A DNA stretch of 18,399 nt from Thermoplasmata archaeon (lineage in GTDB: Archaea; Thermoplasmatota; E2; UBA202; DSCA01), in assembly GCA_021159125.1 (NCBI GenBank), contig JAGGSL010000080.1:1-18399 (forward strand), in the 5' to 3' direction. This document shows, piece by piece, positions 1-8,230 of this stretch. A model generated the notes under the pieces. The model saw only the letters and a list, made by a program, of their open reading frames with translations, searched no databases and was not told the DNA's origin. Positions within the stretch are counted from its first letter, which is position 1. Every line of letters begins with the position of its first letter. Position numbers and translations under genes: made by a program.

Positions 1-3
1 ATT

Positions 4-3000
4 ATGAACAATAAAAAGTTTAATGCATGGGTAGGCATTCTGGTAATAACAGCAGCGTTATCTGGCTTTATGGTTATGGAGGAAAATGCATCTGGCGGCG
101 GCACACATGCTGTTGGAGATGCATACGTTTCTCTGGATTGGACGGATGGAAATCATGATTACAGCAACGGAACAATAACGAACGGCACAGGCTATTATGA
201 AATGAGCGTTGCAGAAGGCAATGTCAATTTGACTGCAGTATTCGGAAAAACTACAGGGAACGAAAGCATAGCGGTGGGGAACTTTACCGGATTTTTCACC
301 ATCTCGGGAACCGTATGGAAGAATATCACCCTGCAGAATTTTCCGGAGGATAGTGCCACAATAGAAGGGAAGATATATGACAACAAAACAAAAAGCCCCA
401 TCTCAGGGAATATAACCATACTATTTTCTGATGGTTATTTTATCGGAACGAATCATACACATGCAGACGGCTTTGGCAACTATGAGATAAATCTGCCGGC
501 ATCGAATGTCACAGTAACAGCATCTGCAAACGGGTACTATCCTAATGGCACGCAGTTTACGGTGGGCAATGGAGAAACAAAAGTTGTTGATATATATCTG
601 GTGCCGGTGCCGCCCTCCCCGCCGATAACCGCCGTGGTAAAGGGATATGTAAAAAATGCCTCGGACGGACAGGCGATAGAGAACGCCGATGTGAGTGTTT
701 GGGGGATAAACACATCATACTTCAACTCCACTTCAACAAATGCAGGTGGATATTATGAACTTAATGTGCCCGCAGGAAATCTTTCATTAACAGTATCTGC
801 AGACAATCACTTCGACAACTATACGACGTGCCAAGTGAATGAAAGCGAAACAACATGGGCAAACATATCGCTTATTTCTCTTCCTTCTGATAGTGCATGG
901 GTGGAAGGATATGTGAACGATTCGGAAACAGGGATGCCCATACCAAATGCAAATGTCAGCGTGGAAGGAAGCATAAAAGTGAACATGATTATGACAGCAT
1001 CCTTTGTAAGAGATACAACAACAGATAGCAATGGCTACTACAATGTTTCTGTACCGGCGGTCGCCAAATCGGGAAATCCATGGTTCACTATTAATGTTTC
1101 TGAAATAGATGCTGTATCCTCGTCTGCATATGGTTATTTTGATAACAGCAGCAACGACGGCATCATAGAGCCGGGACAAACAATGCACAGGGATATCTTC
1201 CTTGACCCCATGCCTGAAGAAAACTGCATAGTTAAAGGATATGTTTATATGAGTGCCCCTCAGCCAAGTCCAAATCAACCGCCAAATGTATCAATAACTT
1301 CTCCGGCCAATGGAACAACTGTTTCAGGCATGATAAGCATTCAGGGAACTGCCTCAGATGCTGACGGCATAGTTCAGCTCGTGCAGTTTAAAATTGATTC
1401 TGGCCCATGGAATGCCGCTATAGGAACAACATCATGGAACTGCTGGTGGGATACCACAGGTATTTCAAACGGAGTTCACACGATATACGCAAGGAGCTAC
1501 GATGGAACGGATTATTCAACCATAGCTCAGATAAATGTAATCGTAGATAACCCGGCATATAATTCCCGTACAGGCAAAATGTATGCAACGATACAGGACG
1601 CCATAAACAATGCAAGCGATGGAGATACAATAAAAATTTATCCCGGCACTTACGACGGACCCATCATACTGAACAAAGAAATAAAGCTTGTTGGAGACCC
1701 GGCAGTAGATGGACACGGCGGTTACGGTATAAAAGTCGAAAGAAATAATACGCTTGTAGAGAACTTCACTATATACAATTGTTCTACTGGAATTTTAGTT
1801 CATAACAACTCATTTACGATACAGAATGCTACAATAAATAACTGTACAATCTACAAATGCACCTACAGTGATGGATATGGGATCGAGTTTAATAATGTTA
1901 ATGGAAGTCTCATCACTGATACACAGGTTAATGATACAATCTATGGTATTTGGCTCATCTCTTCTTCAAACAATACTCTTGCCAACGACACTGCAGACGG
2001 CAATAATCATGATGGTATCGATTTATTCTCTTCCTCGAACAACAATAAAATAATCAACAGTATAGCCAGCAATAATAGCTATTCCGGAATTGTTATGGGA
2101 GCTTCATCGAACAACATACTGATTAACAACAAAGCAATTGATAACGGCCAGAGCGGGATTTATGCAGGGTTCTCTTCTTCATACAATAAAATACTCAACA
2201 ATACTGCAAATAATAACCAATGGGGAATTCAGCTATATTCCTCGGCAAACAGCAACAATATAACCGGCAACACAGTAAATAACAATACTCAACATGGCAT
2301 TGTTCTGTCCTCTTCCTCAAACAATAATACTGTAACAAATTGCAATGTTCATAACAATTCTTGCGGTATATATCTGCATTCTTCAGATAGCAATGCAGTG
2401 AGTTTCAATATGGTGAATAATTGTGGCACTTACGGCATCCTGCTAAACAACGCAATGAATAACAGCATTTATGGCAATGTTATTGAAAATATCACAAGCA
2501 ATGGCATTGATTTAAGCAATTCTGCTTCCAATAACAGCATAATAAACAATTCCATAGAGAAATGCCATACTGGAATAAGAATTGAAGATGCCGTCTATAA
2601 TACAATAAAAAGCAATTTCGTTGTTAATTCAGACTATATGGGTATTTTTTTGAATGGCCTGACAAGAAACAACTTTATTTACAACAACTATTTTGAAAAT
2701 GCATTGAATGCAAGGGATGACGGCAACAACACATGGAACATTAGCAAAATGGCAGGTAAAAATATAATTGGCGGAGCATATCTGGGAGGAAACTACTGGA
2801 GTGATTATGCCGGCAATGATACAGATGGAGATGGACTTGGAGATACAATGCTGCCATACAACTGCTCCGGCAATATTGTGAATGGCGGCGATCTATTGCC
2901 GTTACTCATGCCAGAAAATCATCCCCCGGAAACACCACATAGCCCATCCCCTGGAAATGGAGCGACAGATATCGGGATAACCCCGTCTATTCAATGGTAT

Positions 3001-4119
3001 TGCTCAGATTCTGACGGAGATTCACTGAGCTATGATATTTATTTTGGTCCGTACTCAAATCCTCCAAAAGTAGAAAGTAATCAAACATCCACAATATATA
3101 ATCCAAGTGCTTTACAGTATTCAACAACTTATTACTGGCGTATAATTGCATGGGATTCAAACGGGGCAAAAACCGTTGGTCCGATATGGCATTTTAAAAC
3201 AATCGCTTCCCCGCAGTACACATTAACAGCATCTGTTGATCCGTCTGGAAGTGGCAGTATTACATTGAATCCATCTGGTGGAACGTATGATGAGGGAACT
3301 GTTGTTACAGCAACGGCTCATGCCAACAGCGGTTATGAATTCGACCACTGGTCTGGAGATGCTTCTGGGACGAATCCGACAATTCAAATCACAATGAACA
3401 GCAATAAAACAATAGTTGCGCATTTTGTAGAGACAACTCCACCAAATCAACCCCCGACTGTATCAATAACTTCTCCGGCCAATGGAACAACTGCCTCAGG
3501 CACTATAAGCATTGCAGGAACTGCAAGCGATACTGATGGCACAGTTCAGAGCGTGCAAATTAAAATTGACTCTGGTGCATGGATAGAGGCAACAGGAACA
3601 ACATCATGGAATTATTCTTGGGATACAACAACTGTTGCAAACGGAAGTCATACAATTTATGCAAGGGCGTATGACGGAACGGATTACTCAAGCATTGATT
3701 CTGTAACGGTGAATGTAAACAACATTCCACCAAATCATAAGCCAACAGTAGAAATTATCTTCCCGAATGATGGAACAGAAGTGAAGAAAACATTTACCAT
3801 TCATGGAACTGCAAGCGATGCCGACGGAAACGGAACGATTCAGAAAGTGGAGATAAAGATTGGTGATGGTGACTGGAAAGTTGTTAATGGCACGACCTCT
3901 TGGAGTTACGCATGGGATAGTACAAGTGTGGACAATGGCAACTATACCATACAGGCAAGGGCATATGATGGGCAGGAATACAGCAATATTTATTCAATAA
4001 CTGTTAAAGTGAATAATGAAAAAGGTGGAGGCACTCCAGGCTTTGAATTCATTGCCCTGCTTGCTGCCATGGCTGCTGTGGTGTTGGCGAGAAAGAGAAA
4101 ATTGGCACTCAAACCATAA
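4..4119 (+). CDS. Giant secreted PGF-CTERM surface protein with NosD-like beta-helix and Ig-like modules
   Basis: The 1371-residue product has an N-terminal hydrophobic signal (residues 6-25). After it come about four carboxypeptidase-regulatory-like beta-sandwich modules (about 35-115, 117-205, 208-295, 297-405; recurring 'VEGxVxDxxTGxPI...NANV' and 'GYYxxNVPAG' patterns). Then follow an Ig-like module (about 423-515), a right-handed beta-helix of NosD/PbH1 type (about 522-970, many N-N-x-I turns, ending in GGNYWSDY and DTDGDGLGD), a fibronectin-like module (972-1069), a glycine-rich bacterial-repeat module (1071-1144), two more Ig-like modules (1146-1239, 1242-1337), and a C-terminal PGF-CTERM signal (PGF, hydrophobic stretch, RKRK; 1342-1371). 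That ending is the established substrate signal of archaeosortase A, so the protein is probably processed and lipid-anchored at the cell surface. N-x-S/T sequons are very dense, fitting S-layer-type glycosylation. The reading frame is open to the window edge, so an upstream start cannot be excluded, but ATG 4 gives a proper signal peptide. The ligand is unknown; adhesion or polysaccharide binding is inference. Confidence 0.9.
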   Translation: MNNKKFNAWVGILVITAALSGFMVMEENASGGGTHAVGDAYVSLDWTDGNHDYSNGTITNGTGYYEMSVAEGNVNLTAVFGKTTGNESIAVGNFTGFFTISGTVWKNITLQNFPEDSATIEGKIYDNKTKSPISGNITILFSDGYFIGTNHTHADGFGNYEINLPASNVTVTASANGYYPNGTQFTVGNGETKVVDIYLVPVPPSPPITAVVKGYVKNASDGQAIENADVSVWGINTSYFNSTSTNAGGYYELNVPAGNLSLTVSADNHFDNYTTCQVNESETTWANISLISLPSDSAWVEGYVNDSETGMPIPNANVSVEGSIKVNMIMTASFVRDTTTDSNGYYNVSVPAVAKSGNPWFTINVSEIDAVSSSAYGYFDNSSNDGIIEPGQTMHRDIFLDPMPEENCIVKGYVYMSAPQPSPNQPPNVSITSPANGTTVSGMISIQGTASDADGIVQLVQFKIDSGPWNAAIGTTSWNCWWDTTGISNGVHTIYARSYDGTDYSTIAQINVIVDNPAYNSRTGKMYATIQDAINNASDGDTIKIYPGTYDGPIILNKEIKLVGDPAVDGHGGYGIKVERNNTLVENFTIYNCSTGILVHNNSFTIQNATINNCTIYKCTYSDGYGIEFNNVNGSLITDTQVNDTIYGIWLISSSNNTLANDTADGNNHDGIDLFSSSNNNKIINSIASNNSYSGIVMGASSNNILINNKAIDNGQSGIYAGFSSSYNKILNNTANNNQWGIQLYSSANSNNITGNTVNNNTQHGIVLSSSSNNNTVTNCNVHNNSCGIYLHSSDSNAVSFNMVNNCGTYGILLNNAMNNSIYGNVIENITSNGIDLSNSASNNSIINNSIEKCHTGIRIEDAVYNTIKSNFVVNSDYMGIFLNGLTRNNFIYNNYFENALNARDDGNNTWNISKMAGKNIIGGAYLGGNYWSDYAGNDTDGDGLGDTMLPYNCSGNIVNGGDLLPLLMPENHPPETPHSPSPGNGATDIGITPSIQWYCSDSDGDSLSYDIYFGPYSNPPKVESNQTSTIYNPSALQYSTTYYWRIIAWDSNGAKTVGPIWHFKTIASPQYTLTASVDPSGSGSITLNPSGGTYDEGTVVTATAHANSGYEFDHWSGDASGTNPTIQITMNSNKTIVAHFVETTPPNQPPTVSITSPANGTTASGTISIAGTASDTDGTVQSVQIKIDSGAWIEATGTTSWNYSWDTTTVANGSHTIYARAYDGTDYSSIDSVTVNVNNIPPNHKPTVEIIFPNDGTEVKKTFTIHGTASDADGNGTIQKVEIKIGDGDWKVVNGTTSWSYAWDSTSVDNGNYTIQARAYDGQEYSNIYSITVKVNNEKGGGTPGFEFIALLAAMAAVVLARKRKLALKP
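1270..1518 (+). repeat. Internal DNA repeat, copy 1 (Ig-like module)
   Basis: This segment encodes the first Ig-like module of the surface protein and aligns without gaps to 3442-3690, at an offset of exactly 2172 bp (724 codons). The longest exact match that I can read is 35 bp (1287-1321 against 3459-3493). Many third positions are also identical, which suggests recent duplication or gene conversion rather than ancient domain homology. Confidence 0.85.
3442..3690 (+). repeat. Internal DNA repeat, copy 2 (Ig-like module)
   Basis: This is the second copy of the Ig-like module repeat, collinear and ungapped with 1270-1518. A third, clearly diverged module follows at about 3727-4014; it begins with a similar PPNHKPTVEI motif but contains a short insertion and shares little DNA identity. 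Confidence 0.85.
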
Positions 4120-4125
4120 CAACCC

Positions 4126-4134
4126 TTAAAATAT
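4126..4134 (+). promoter_or_regulatory. TATA-like box before the GlcD-like gene
   Basis: TTAAAATAT is centred about 23-25 nt upstream of ATG 4153, the spacing expected when transcription begins at or next to the start codon. No SD precedes any of the candidate starts (TTG 4138, ATG 4147, ATG 4153). Confidence 0.5.
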
Positions 4135-4152
4135 CTTTTGCATTACATGCTC

Positions 4153-5595
4153 ATGATTGATGGGGCAGTGGCGGAGGAAATAAAGGGCGTGGTTGGGGAA
4201 GATAACATCATTTCATCACATGCAGGGCTTTACACCTATGGCTTTGATGCATCAATTCATCATAGCATGCCAGATATTGTTGCCCGCGTTCATAACGTCG
4301 AAGAAGTAAGCAAAATCGTTCGCCTTGCTTACGAGCACAGCATTCCTGTAATTGCGAGGGGCTCAGGAACTGCCCTTTCAGGACAATCAGTTCCGATAGA
4401 GGGGGGCATTGTTCTTGACATGACTCCAATGAAAAGAATAAAGGAAATCAGAGTTGAGGATTTATACTGCACTGTTGAGCCAGGCATAATTTACGGAAAA
4501 CTCAATGAAGAACTGGCAAAGAAAAATTTCTTTTTTCCGCCCTCTCCCGGAAGCGGAGATGTTTGTACGGTGGGAGGTATGGTTGCAACAAATGCTTCGG
4601 GCATGAGGGCAATAAAGTATGGCGCTACAAGAGACTACGTTCTGGGAATGGAGGTTGTGATGCCTGACGGAAGCATTGCACACTTCGGAACAAGGACAAT
4701 TAAAAACTCTTCGGGCTATCAGCTCGAAAAATTGATGGTTGGAAGCGAAGGGACGCTTGGCATAATAACAGAAATAACTTTTCGCATAATCCCATTGCCC
4801 GAACACAGGGCCATATCCATTGCATCCTTCGATTCCCTGGAAAAGGCAGGGCAGGGAATTTCAAATATAATCGCATCAGGCTTGCTTCCATCTGCCCTTG
4901 AAATAATGGATAGCGTTTGCATAACCGCAGTGAACAAATCAATGGGCATAGGCCTGCCCGAATGCGAGGCTCTCATACTTGCAGAGGTCGATGGCGAGGA
5001 AGAAGTTATAAAGAGAGATATAAAACTCATAGCAGACATATGCAAAGAAAGCGGGGCTGGCAACATTGAATTCACCTACGATAAGGACAGAATGGCAGAC
5101 CTCTGGAGAGGGAGGAAAGGAGTCCTTCCTTCACTCTCCCGTTATGGAGAGGACATGGTTTCAGTATCACTTGCAGATGACATGTCTGTGCCTATATCGA
5201 AAATACCTGTTGCGATAAAAAAATTCCAGGAAATCGCGAAAAAGAACGGCATTTTGATTGGCACATACGGGCATGCAGGCGACGGAAATTTGCATACAAA
5301 AGTTTTGATAAATCCCACGGCGGAAGGAAGCTGGAGGCATGCTGAAAATGCAGTCGATGAAATCTACAGGGTTGTGATATCGCTCGGCGGAACTGTCAGC
5401 GGCGAGCACGGCATAGGCATATCAAAAGCGCCTTGGATGCAGATTGAAAGAAAAGATTCGCTGGCTGTCATGAAAGAAATAAAGAAAGCAATAGACCCGA
5501 AAAACATAATGAACCCAGGAAAGATGATGCAATGGCATGGAAGCATAATTTCGTATTTGAGGTATCCTGAAAATGAGCGAAATGAATCATCTTAA
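4153..5595 (+). CDS. glcD: FAD-linked oxidase, GlcD / D-lactate dehydrogenase family
   Basis: This 480-residue flavoprotein probably oxidises D-lactate, glycolate or a related 2-hydroxyacid and passes electrons to the iron-sulfur protein encoded next to it. The N-terminal half is an FAD_binding_4 (PCMH) domain with ARGSGTALSG (from residue 68), the PSPGSGD...GGMVATNASG segment and GSEGTLGIITE. The C-terminal half is FAD-oxidase_C, with YGHAGDGNLH (His374, His381), GEHGIG (His419) and the closing IDPKNIMNPGK motif. Length is normal for the family. I prefer ATG 4153 because a TATA-like box lies about 25 nt before it; ATG 4147 or TTG 4138 would add 2 or 5 residues. The end overlaps the next gene by 23 bp, so the two are surely co-transcribed. 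No GlcE-like third subunit is present. Substrate cannot be decided from sequence alone. Confidence 0.88.
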   Translation: MIDGAVAEEIKGVVGEDNIISSHAGLYTYGFDASIHHSMPDIVARVHNVEEVSKIVRLAYEHSIPVIARGSGTALSGQSVPIEGGIVLDMTPMKRIKEIRVEDLYCTVEPGIIYGKLNEELAKKNFFFPPSPGSGDVCTVGGMVATNASGMRAIKYGATRDYVLGMEVVMPDGSIAHFGTRTIKNSSGYQLEKLMVGSEGTLGIITEITFRIIPLPEHRAISIASFDSLEKAGQGISNIIASGLLPSALEIMDSVCITAVNKSMGIGLPECEALILAEVDGEEEVIKRDIKLIADICKESGAGNIEFTYDKDRMADLWRGRKGVLPSLSRYGEDMVSVSLADDMSVPISKIPVAIKKFQEIAKKNGILIGTYGHAGDGNLHTKVLINPTAEGSWRHAENAVDEIYRVVISLGGTVSGEHGIGISKAPWMQIERKDSLAVMKEIKKAIDPKNIMNPGKMMQWHGSIISYLRYPENERNESS

Positions 5596-6613
5596 AAAAA
5601 TTCAGCATGAAATAATGTGCTGCACAGGATGCGGCTACTGCAAAAAAGCATGTCCCACCTTTGACATGGGGGGCACGGAGGCAGACAGCGGCAGAGGCAA
5701 GATTTTTCTGGCTTATGGATTGCTTTCAGGCGAGATAGAGGAAGATACTTCAGTCATACAAACCCTGCAGAAATGCACTCTTTGCGGGCGATGCGAGCAG
5801 GACTGTCCCTCACTTGTAAAAATAAGTGATATAATCCATGCTGCCAGGAAGGATTTGCACGGCGTGCTTCCGGCCCATCAGAAAATTATGGATAGCATTG
5901 CAAAATATGGCAACCCATTCGGAATGGAAAGTGAAAGCAGAAAGAATGAGCAAAGGGGAGTGGAAGCAGAAAATACTGAAATTGCATATTTTGCAGGATG
6001 CATGGAAAATTATATGGAAAAGGGATTGAAAAGGGCAGCGCTTTCAATTTTCGAAAAATTAGGAGTGGATGTTGCAGTAATAGACAACGAATGCTGTGGC
6101 AATCCGGTTGAAATAATCGGAAGGGAGAATAAGCAGTTAAGCAAGATAGAAAAGAAGCTTGATGATATGGCAATCAAAAAAATCATTTTTTCATGTCCAA
6201 GCTGTATGCAATCGTTCCTTCCGCTAAACAAAAAATTTGAAATAATGCATATATCACAATTTCTGGCAGGAATGGATTTGAATCTCAAAGATGCGGGAAT
6301 GAAGCTAATCTATCATGACTCTTCGGTGCTTGGAAGAAAACTCGGCATATACGAGGAGCCGAGAAAATTGCTTGAAATGGCAGGCGGTTTCATTGAATTC
6401 AAGCAGCATGAAGAACTGGCGCAGTGCTGTGGCGGCGACCTTGCATTCAGCGCCGCTTTCCCTGATACGGCAGGAAAGATGGCTGAAAGGATTGTTGAGG
6501 AAGCGAGAGAAAAGAATGCAACGATTGTTACAGCATCGCCCCACTGCTATCATCACCTCAAAAAGTATGGGGACGTGATTGACATTGTCGAGGTTGTGGA
6601 CAGGTTCCTGTAA
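5573..6613 (+). CDS. GlcF/HdrD-like iron-sulfur oxidoreductase subunit with CCG domains
   Basis: The 346-residue protein is the probable electron-accepting partner of the GlcD-like oxidase. Two [4Fe-4S] ferredoxin motifs are visible (Cys17/20/23/27 and Cys68/71/74/78, both CxxCGxCxxxCP). A first complete CCG (cysteine-rich) domain follows, with Cys143, Cys174-Cys175 and Cys208/Cys211. The second CCG domain is incomplete: the usual H-D-P-C reads HDSS (Ser251), and the final CxxC reads SPHC (Ser322, Cys325), while Cys285-Cys286 (QCCGGD) remain. GAGGT at 5559-5563, 9 nt before ATG 5573, supports this start and the 23-bp overlap with the upstream gene. The protein is shorter than typical GlcF (about 400 residues). 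It may deliver electrons to a membrane quinone or to a soluble carrier; no transmembrane segment is seen. Confidence 0.85.
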   Translation: MSEMNHLKKIQHEIMCCTGCGYCKKACPTFDMGGTEADSGRGKIFLAYGLLSGEIEEDTSVIQTLQKCTLCGRCEQDCPSLVKISDIIHAARKDLHGVLPAHQKIMDSIAKYGNPFGMESESRKNEQRGVEAENTEIAYFAGCMENYMEKGLKRAALSIFEKLGVDVAVIDNECCGNPVEIIGRENKQLSKIEKKLDDMAIKKIIFSCPSCMQSFLPLNKKFEIMHISQFLAGMDLNLKDAGMKLIYHDSSVLGRKLGIYEEPRKLLEMAGGFIEFKQHEELAQCCGGDLAFSAAFPDTAGKMAERIVEEAREKNATIVTASPHCYHHLKKYGDVIDIVEVVDRFL

Positions 6614-6862
6614 CGCATGTTTTGTGAGGCGAATAGACCCTTCTCAGTTATTTCTAAATACTGCCAGTAGTAGAATAACATCTCCTGAATTTATGGGGAA
6701 TATTAGCGGAGAAATATGCCATACAGCATACATTAGAGACAATATCCAGCCAAGCAATTCTACTTGCCATATAACCATCGCCTCTTCAAGAAGAAAGCAG
6801 ACATGGAAAGAGAGAGCAGAATATCATAAGGGGGACTACGAATAAGACCGAGATAACAGGGG
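6614..6862. other. Intergenic region, 249 bp, no gene recognised
   Basis: This gap lies between the end of the GlcF-like gene and the end of the convergent small membrane protein gene. One 88-codon plus-strand frame (6579-6845) crosses it, but it begins inside the GlcF-like gene, has a composition unlike neighbouring proteins and no recognisable domain or start signal. I see no tRNA, clear hairpin or oligo-T terminator here. Confidence 0.5.
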
Positions 6863-7138
6863 CTAATGGGTTATGATATAGATTATGAAAGAAATTATAA
6901 GGAATATCACCCATAGCACAATCATACCAAGGGAGACTTCCCTTCTGCTTATTCTGAATTCTCTCCCTTCTTTACTCTGCCTGACAATATAATACAAAAC
7001 GATTATAATCAAGGCCAGACCGTATAAGAGGTACCCCCCTAGCAAACCTCCAAAGAAACGGGGTATTATAATGAGAAAATACAAGAGTGAAATGGCAGCA
7101 ATAACCAATACAACTGCAAGCGTTATTATCTTACTCAT
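6863..7138 (-). CDS. Small three-helix membrane protein (paralogue A)
   Basis: The 91-residue product is almost entirely hydrophobic. Helices lie at about residues 4-26, 31-52 and 69-90, separated by glycines (GGLLGG) and by a charged loop, RQSKEGREFRISRRE. I do not recognise a named family. It resembles the 90-residue protein encoded at 11861-12130: both have AAISL-x-x-FLI in helix 1, a Y/W-L-x-x-GL(A/V)LI helix 2 ending in RQ plus acidic residues, and a third helix rich in Ile, Val and Leu. ATG 7138 has no SD; AAATTTAAG on the coding strand (7159-7167) is centred about 25 nt upstream, fitting a leaderless transcript divergent from the arginine decarboxylase gene. Function is unknown; a role in the membrane is all that can be said. 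Confidence 0.65.
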   Translation of the reverse strand: MSKIITLAVVLVIAAISLLYFLIIIPRFFGGLLGGYLLYGLALIIIVLYYIVRQSKEGREFRISRREVSLGMIVLWVIFLIISFIIYIITH

Positions 7139-7158
7139 GGTTTTATACCAATTCGGTG

Positions 7159-7167
7159 CTTAAATTT
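7159..7167 (-). promoter_or_regulatory. TATA-like box for the small membrane protein gene
   Basis: Read on the minus strand this is AAATTTAAG, centred about 25 nt from ATG 7138. It shares the 95-bp divergent region with the promoter of the arginine decarboxylase gene. Confidence 0.4.
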
Positions 7168-7203
7168 GTTTTGTTAAATGGAAAGGGGATTGTTTGCGAT
7201 AAC

Positions 7204-7211
7204 TTTTATTA
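7204..7211 (+). promoter_or_regulatory. TATA-like box for the arginine decarboxylase gene
   Basis: TTTTATTA is centred about 26 nt upstream of ATG 7234. This placement argues for a leaderless transcript starting at 7234 and against the upstream GTG at 7156, which would put the box inside the gene. Confidence 0.45.
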
Positions 7212-7233
7212 TCTCAAAAGCATTCCTCCTTCG

Positions 7234-7782
7234 ATGATACCAAAGAAGTTATTTCTGACAAAGGGAGTGGGAAGGCATAAGGATAAATTGCAGTCGTTCG
7301 AACTTGCATTGAGGAGTGCAGGCATTGCTTCATGCAATCTTGTGGAGGTTTCAAGCATCGCTCCCCCGAACTGCAAAATAATATCTGCCAGCGAGGGAAA
7401 GAAGTACATAAAACCAGGGAGCATAACTTTCTGCGTAATGGCTAAAAATTCAACAAATGAGCCTAACCGTCTTGTTGCTGCTTCCATAGGCCTTGCTCTC
7501 CCGAAGGACAGGAATCTTTACGGTTATCTGTCAGAGTATCACAGCTACGGCGAGACTGCAAAAAAGGCAGGTGATTATGCCGAAGATCTGGCTGCCACGA
7601 TGCTTGCCACCACTCTGGGCCTTGAATTTGACCCCGAGAAGGCATGGGACGAGAGAAAGCAAGAGTACCGTATGAGCGGGCGCATTGTCCGTTCAAGAAA
7701 CATAACACAGTCTGCAAGAGGAGATAAGCACGGCAGATGGACGACGGTGGTTGCTGCGGCAATCTTTGTGATGGATGAGTAA
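7234..7782 (+). CDS. pdaD: Pyruvoyl-dependent arginine decarboxylase (PvlArgDC)
   Basis: The enzyme converts arginine to agmatine, the first step of archaeal polyamine synthesis (agmatine is also used to modify tRNA-Ile2). It is made as a proenzyme that cleaves itself at a Ser-Ser bond; the serine of the alpha chain becomes the pyruvoyl cofactor. The sequence shows LVEVSSIAPP, placing cleavage between Ser40 and Ser41. The downstream PKD-R-x-L-x-G-Y-L-S-E-Y segment carries the probable catalytic Glu, and the C-terminus (GRWTTVVAAAIF) matches the family. The N-terminus MIPKKLFLTKGVGRHKD is the usual beginning of archaeal homologues, so I chose ATG 7234 (182 residues) rather than GTG 7156, which would add 26 atypical residues. 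The stop codon directly abuts the stop codon of the convergent PPC gene. Confidence 0.92.
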   Translation: MIPKKLFLTKGVGRHKDKLQSFELALRSAGIASCNLVEVSSIAPPNCKIISASEGKKYIKPGSITFCVMAKNSTNEPNRLVAASIGLALPKDRNLYGYLSEYHSYGETAKKAGDYAEDLAATMLATTLGLEFDPEKAWDERKQEYRMSGRIVRSRNITQSARGDKHGRWTTVVAAAIFVMDE

Positions 7783-8199
7783 TCATTCAAGGTGCATTTC
7801 CATAAGCCCGTCCGCATTCTTTTTCCTTAGTACCTTTATGTTCTCAAGACGCTGGATGAATATTTCATTGACAACATTGACTTCTCCTCCCAGCAGATGC
7901 CCTCCGACAAGGCTATGGCTGGAAGTTGCGAGCGCAACATGAATATGGCATATAACATTGCCTTCTGCGTCCCTCCCTATGTTTCCCTGCATCGACACAA
8001 GCTCTGCCGGCTCTTTCAATTTTTCCCTGACATATTCCTTTCCGTTGAAGTAGCCAATAACTGCATCTTTCAGCATGCCTATGCCAGATACAATCACTGC
8101 CGATTGAATTCCATACTTCTCTGCCAGTTTCTCGATATTTCTTATTGCCTGTCCTTCGACAAATTTTGCGACAATGATATTTCCTTCCTTTGACTGCAT
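7783..8199 (-). CDS. PPC/DUF296 domain protein (PD1-like putative DNA-binding)
   Basis: The 138-residue protein is a single PPC (DUF296) domain. It shows the N-terminal GQAIRNIEKLAEKYGI helix, the GIGMLKDAVIGYF strand pair, and HIHVALA followed by LVGGHLL (His85, His87, His101), the conserved histidines that bind zinc in trimeric prokaryotic PPC structures. Plant relatives fuse this domain to AT-hooks; no AT-hook is seen here, so DNA binding is unproven. It lies 31 bp downstream of the helicase gene on the same strand, so read-through is possible. TTATAAA on the minus strand, centred about 25 nt before ATG 8199, suggests its own leaderless promoter as well. Biochemical function is unknown for stand-alone archaeal members. 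Confidence 0.85.
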   Translation of the reverse strand: MQSKEGNIIVAKFVEGQAIRNIEKLAEKYGIQSAVIVSGIGMLKDAVIGYFNGKEYVREKLKEPAELVSMQGNIGRDAEGNVICHIHVALATSSHSLVGGHLLGGEVNVVNEIFIQRLENIKVLRKKNADGLMEMHLE

Positions 8200-8220
8200 G
8201 TATGCAATAAATAAAAGGGG

Positions 8221-8228
8221 TTTATAAC
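8221..8228 (-). promoter_or_regulatory. TATA-like box for the PPC gene
   Basis: On the minus strand this reads GTTATAAA, centred about 25 nt before ATG 8199 and only just downstream of the helicase stop codon (8231-8233). No SD is visible before the PPC gene, which favours a separate leaderless transcript. Confidence 0.4.
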
Positions 8229-8230
8229 AA

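Noticed and set aside
787..1278. A 163-codon minus-strand open frame inside the surface protein gene
   Set aside because: It is antisense to repeated beta-sandwich modules and rich in Cys and His, with no recognisable domain.
1960..2580. AAC/AAT-rich short repeats that resemble a tandem-repeat or CRISPR-like array
   Set aside because: They encode the Asn-rich turns of the beta-helix in one unbroken frame; spacing and sequence vary, and no cas gene is present.
6579..6845. An 88-codon plus-strand frame filling the gap after the GlcF-like gene
   Set aside because: It begins inside the preceding gene, has no SD or TATA element, and its composition does not resemble the real proteins nearby.
7156..7233. 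A 26-residue N-terminal extension of arginine decarboxylase from GTG 7156
   Set aside because: The family normally begins near MIPKK; a TATA-like element lies inside the extension at the right distance for a start at 7234.
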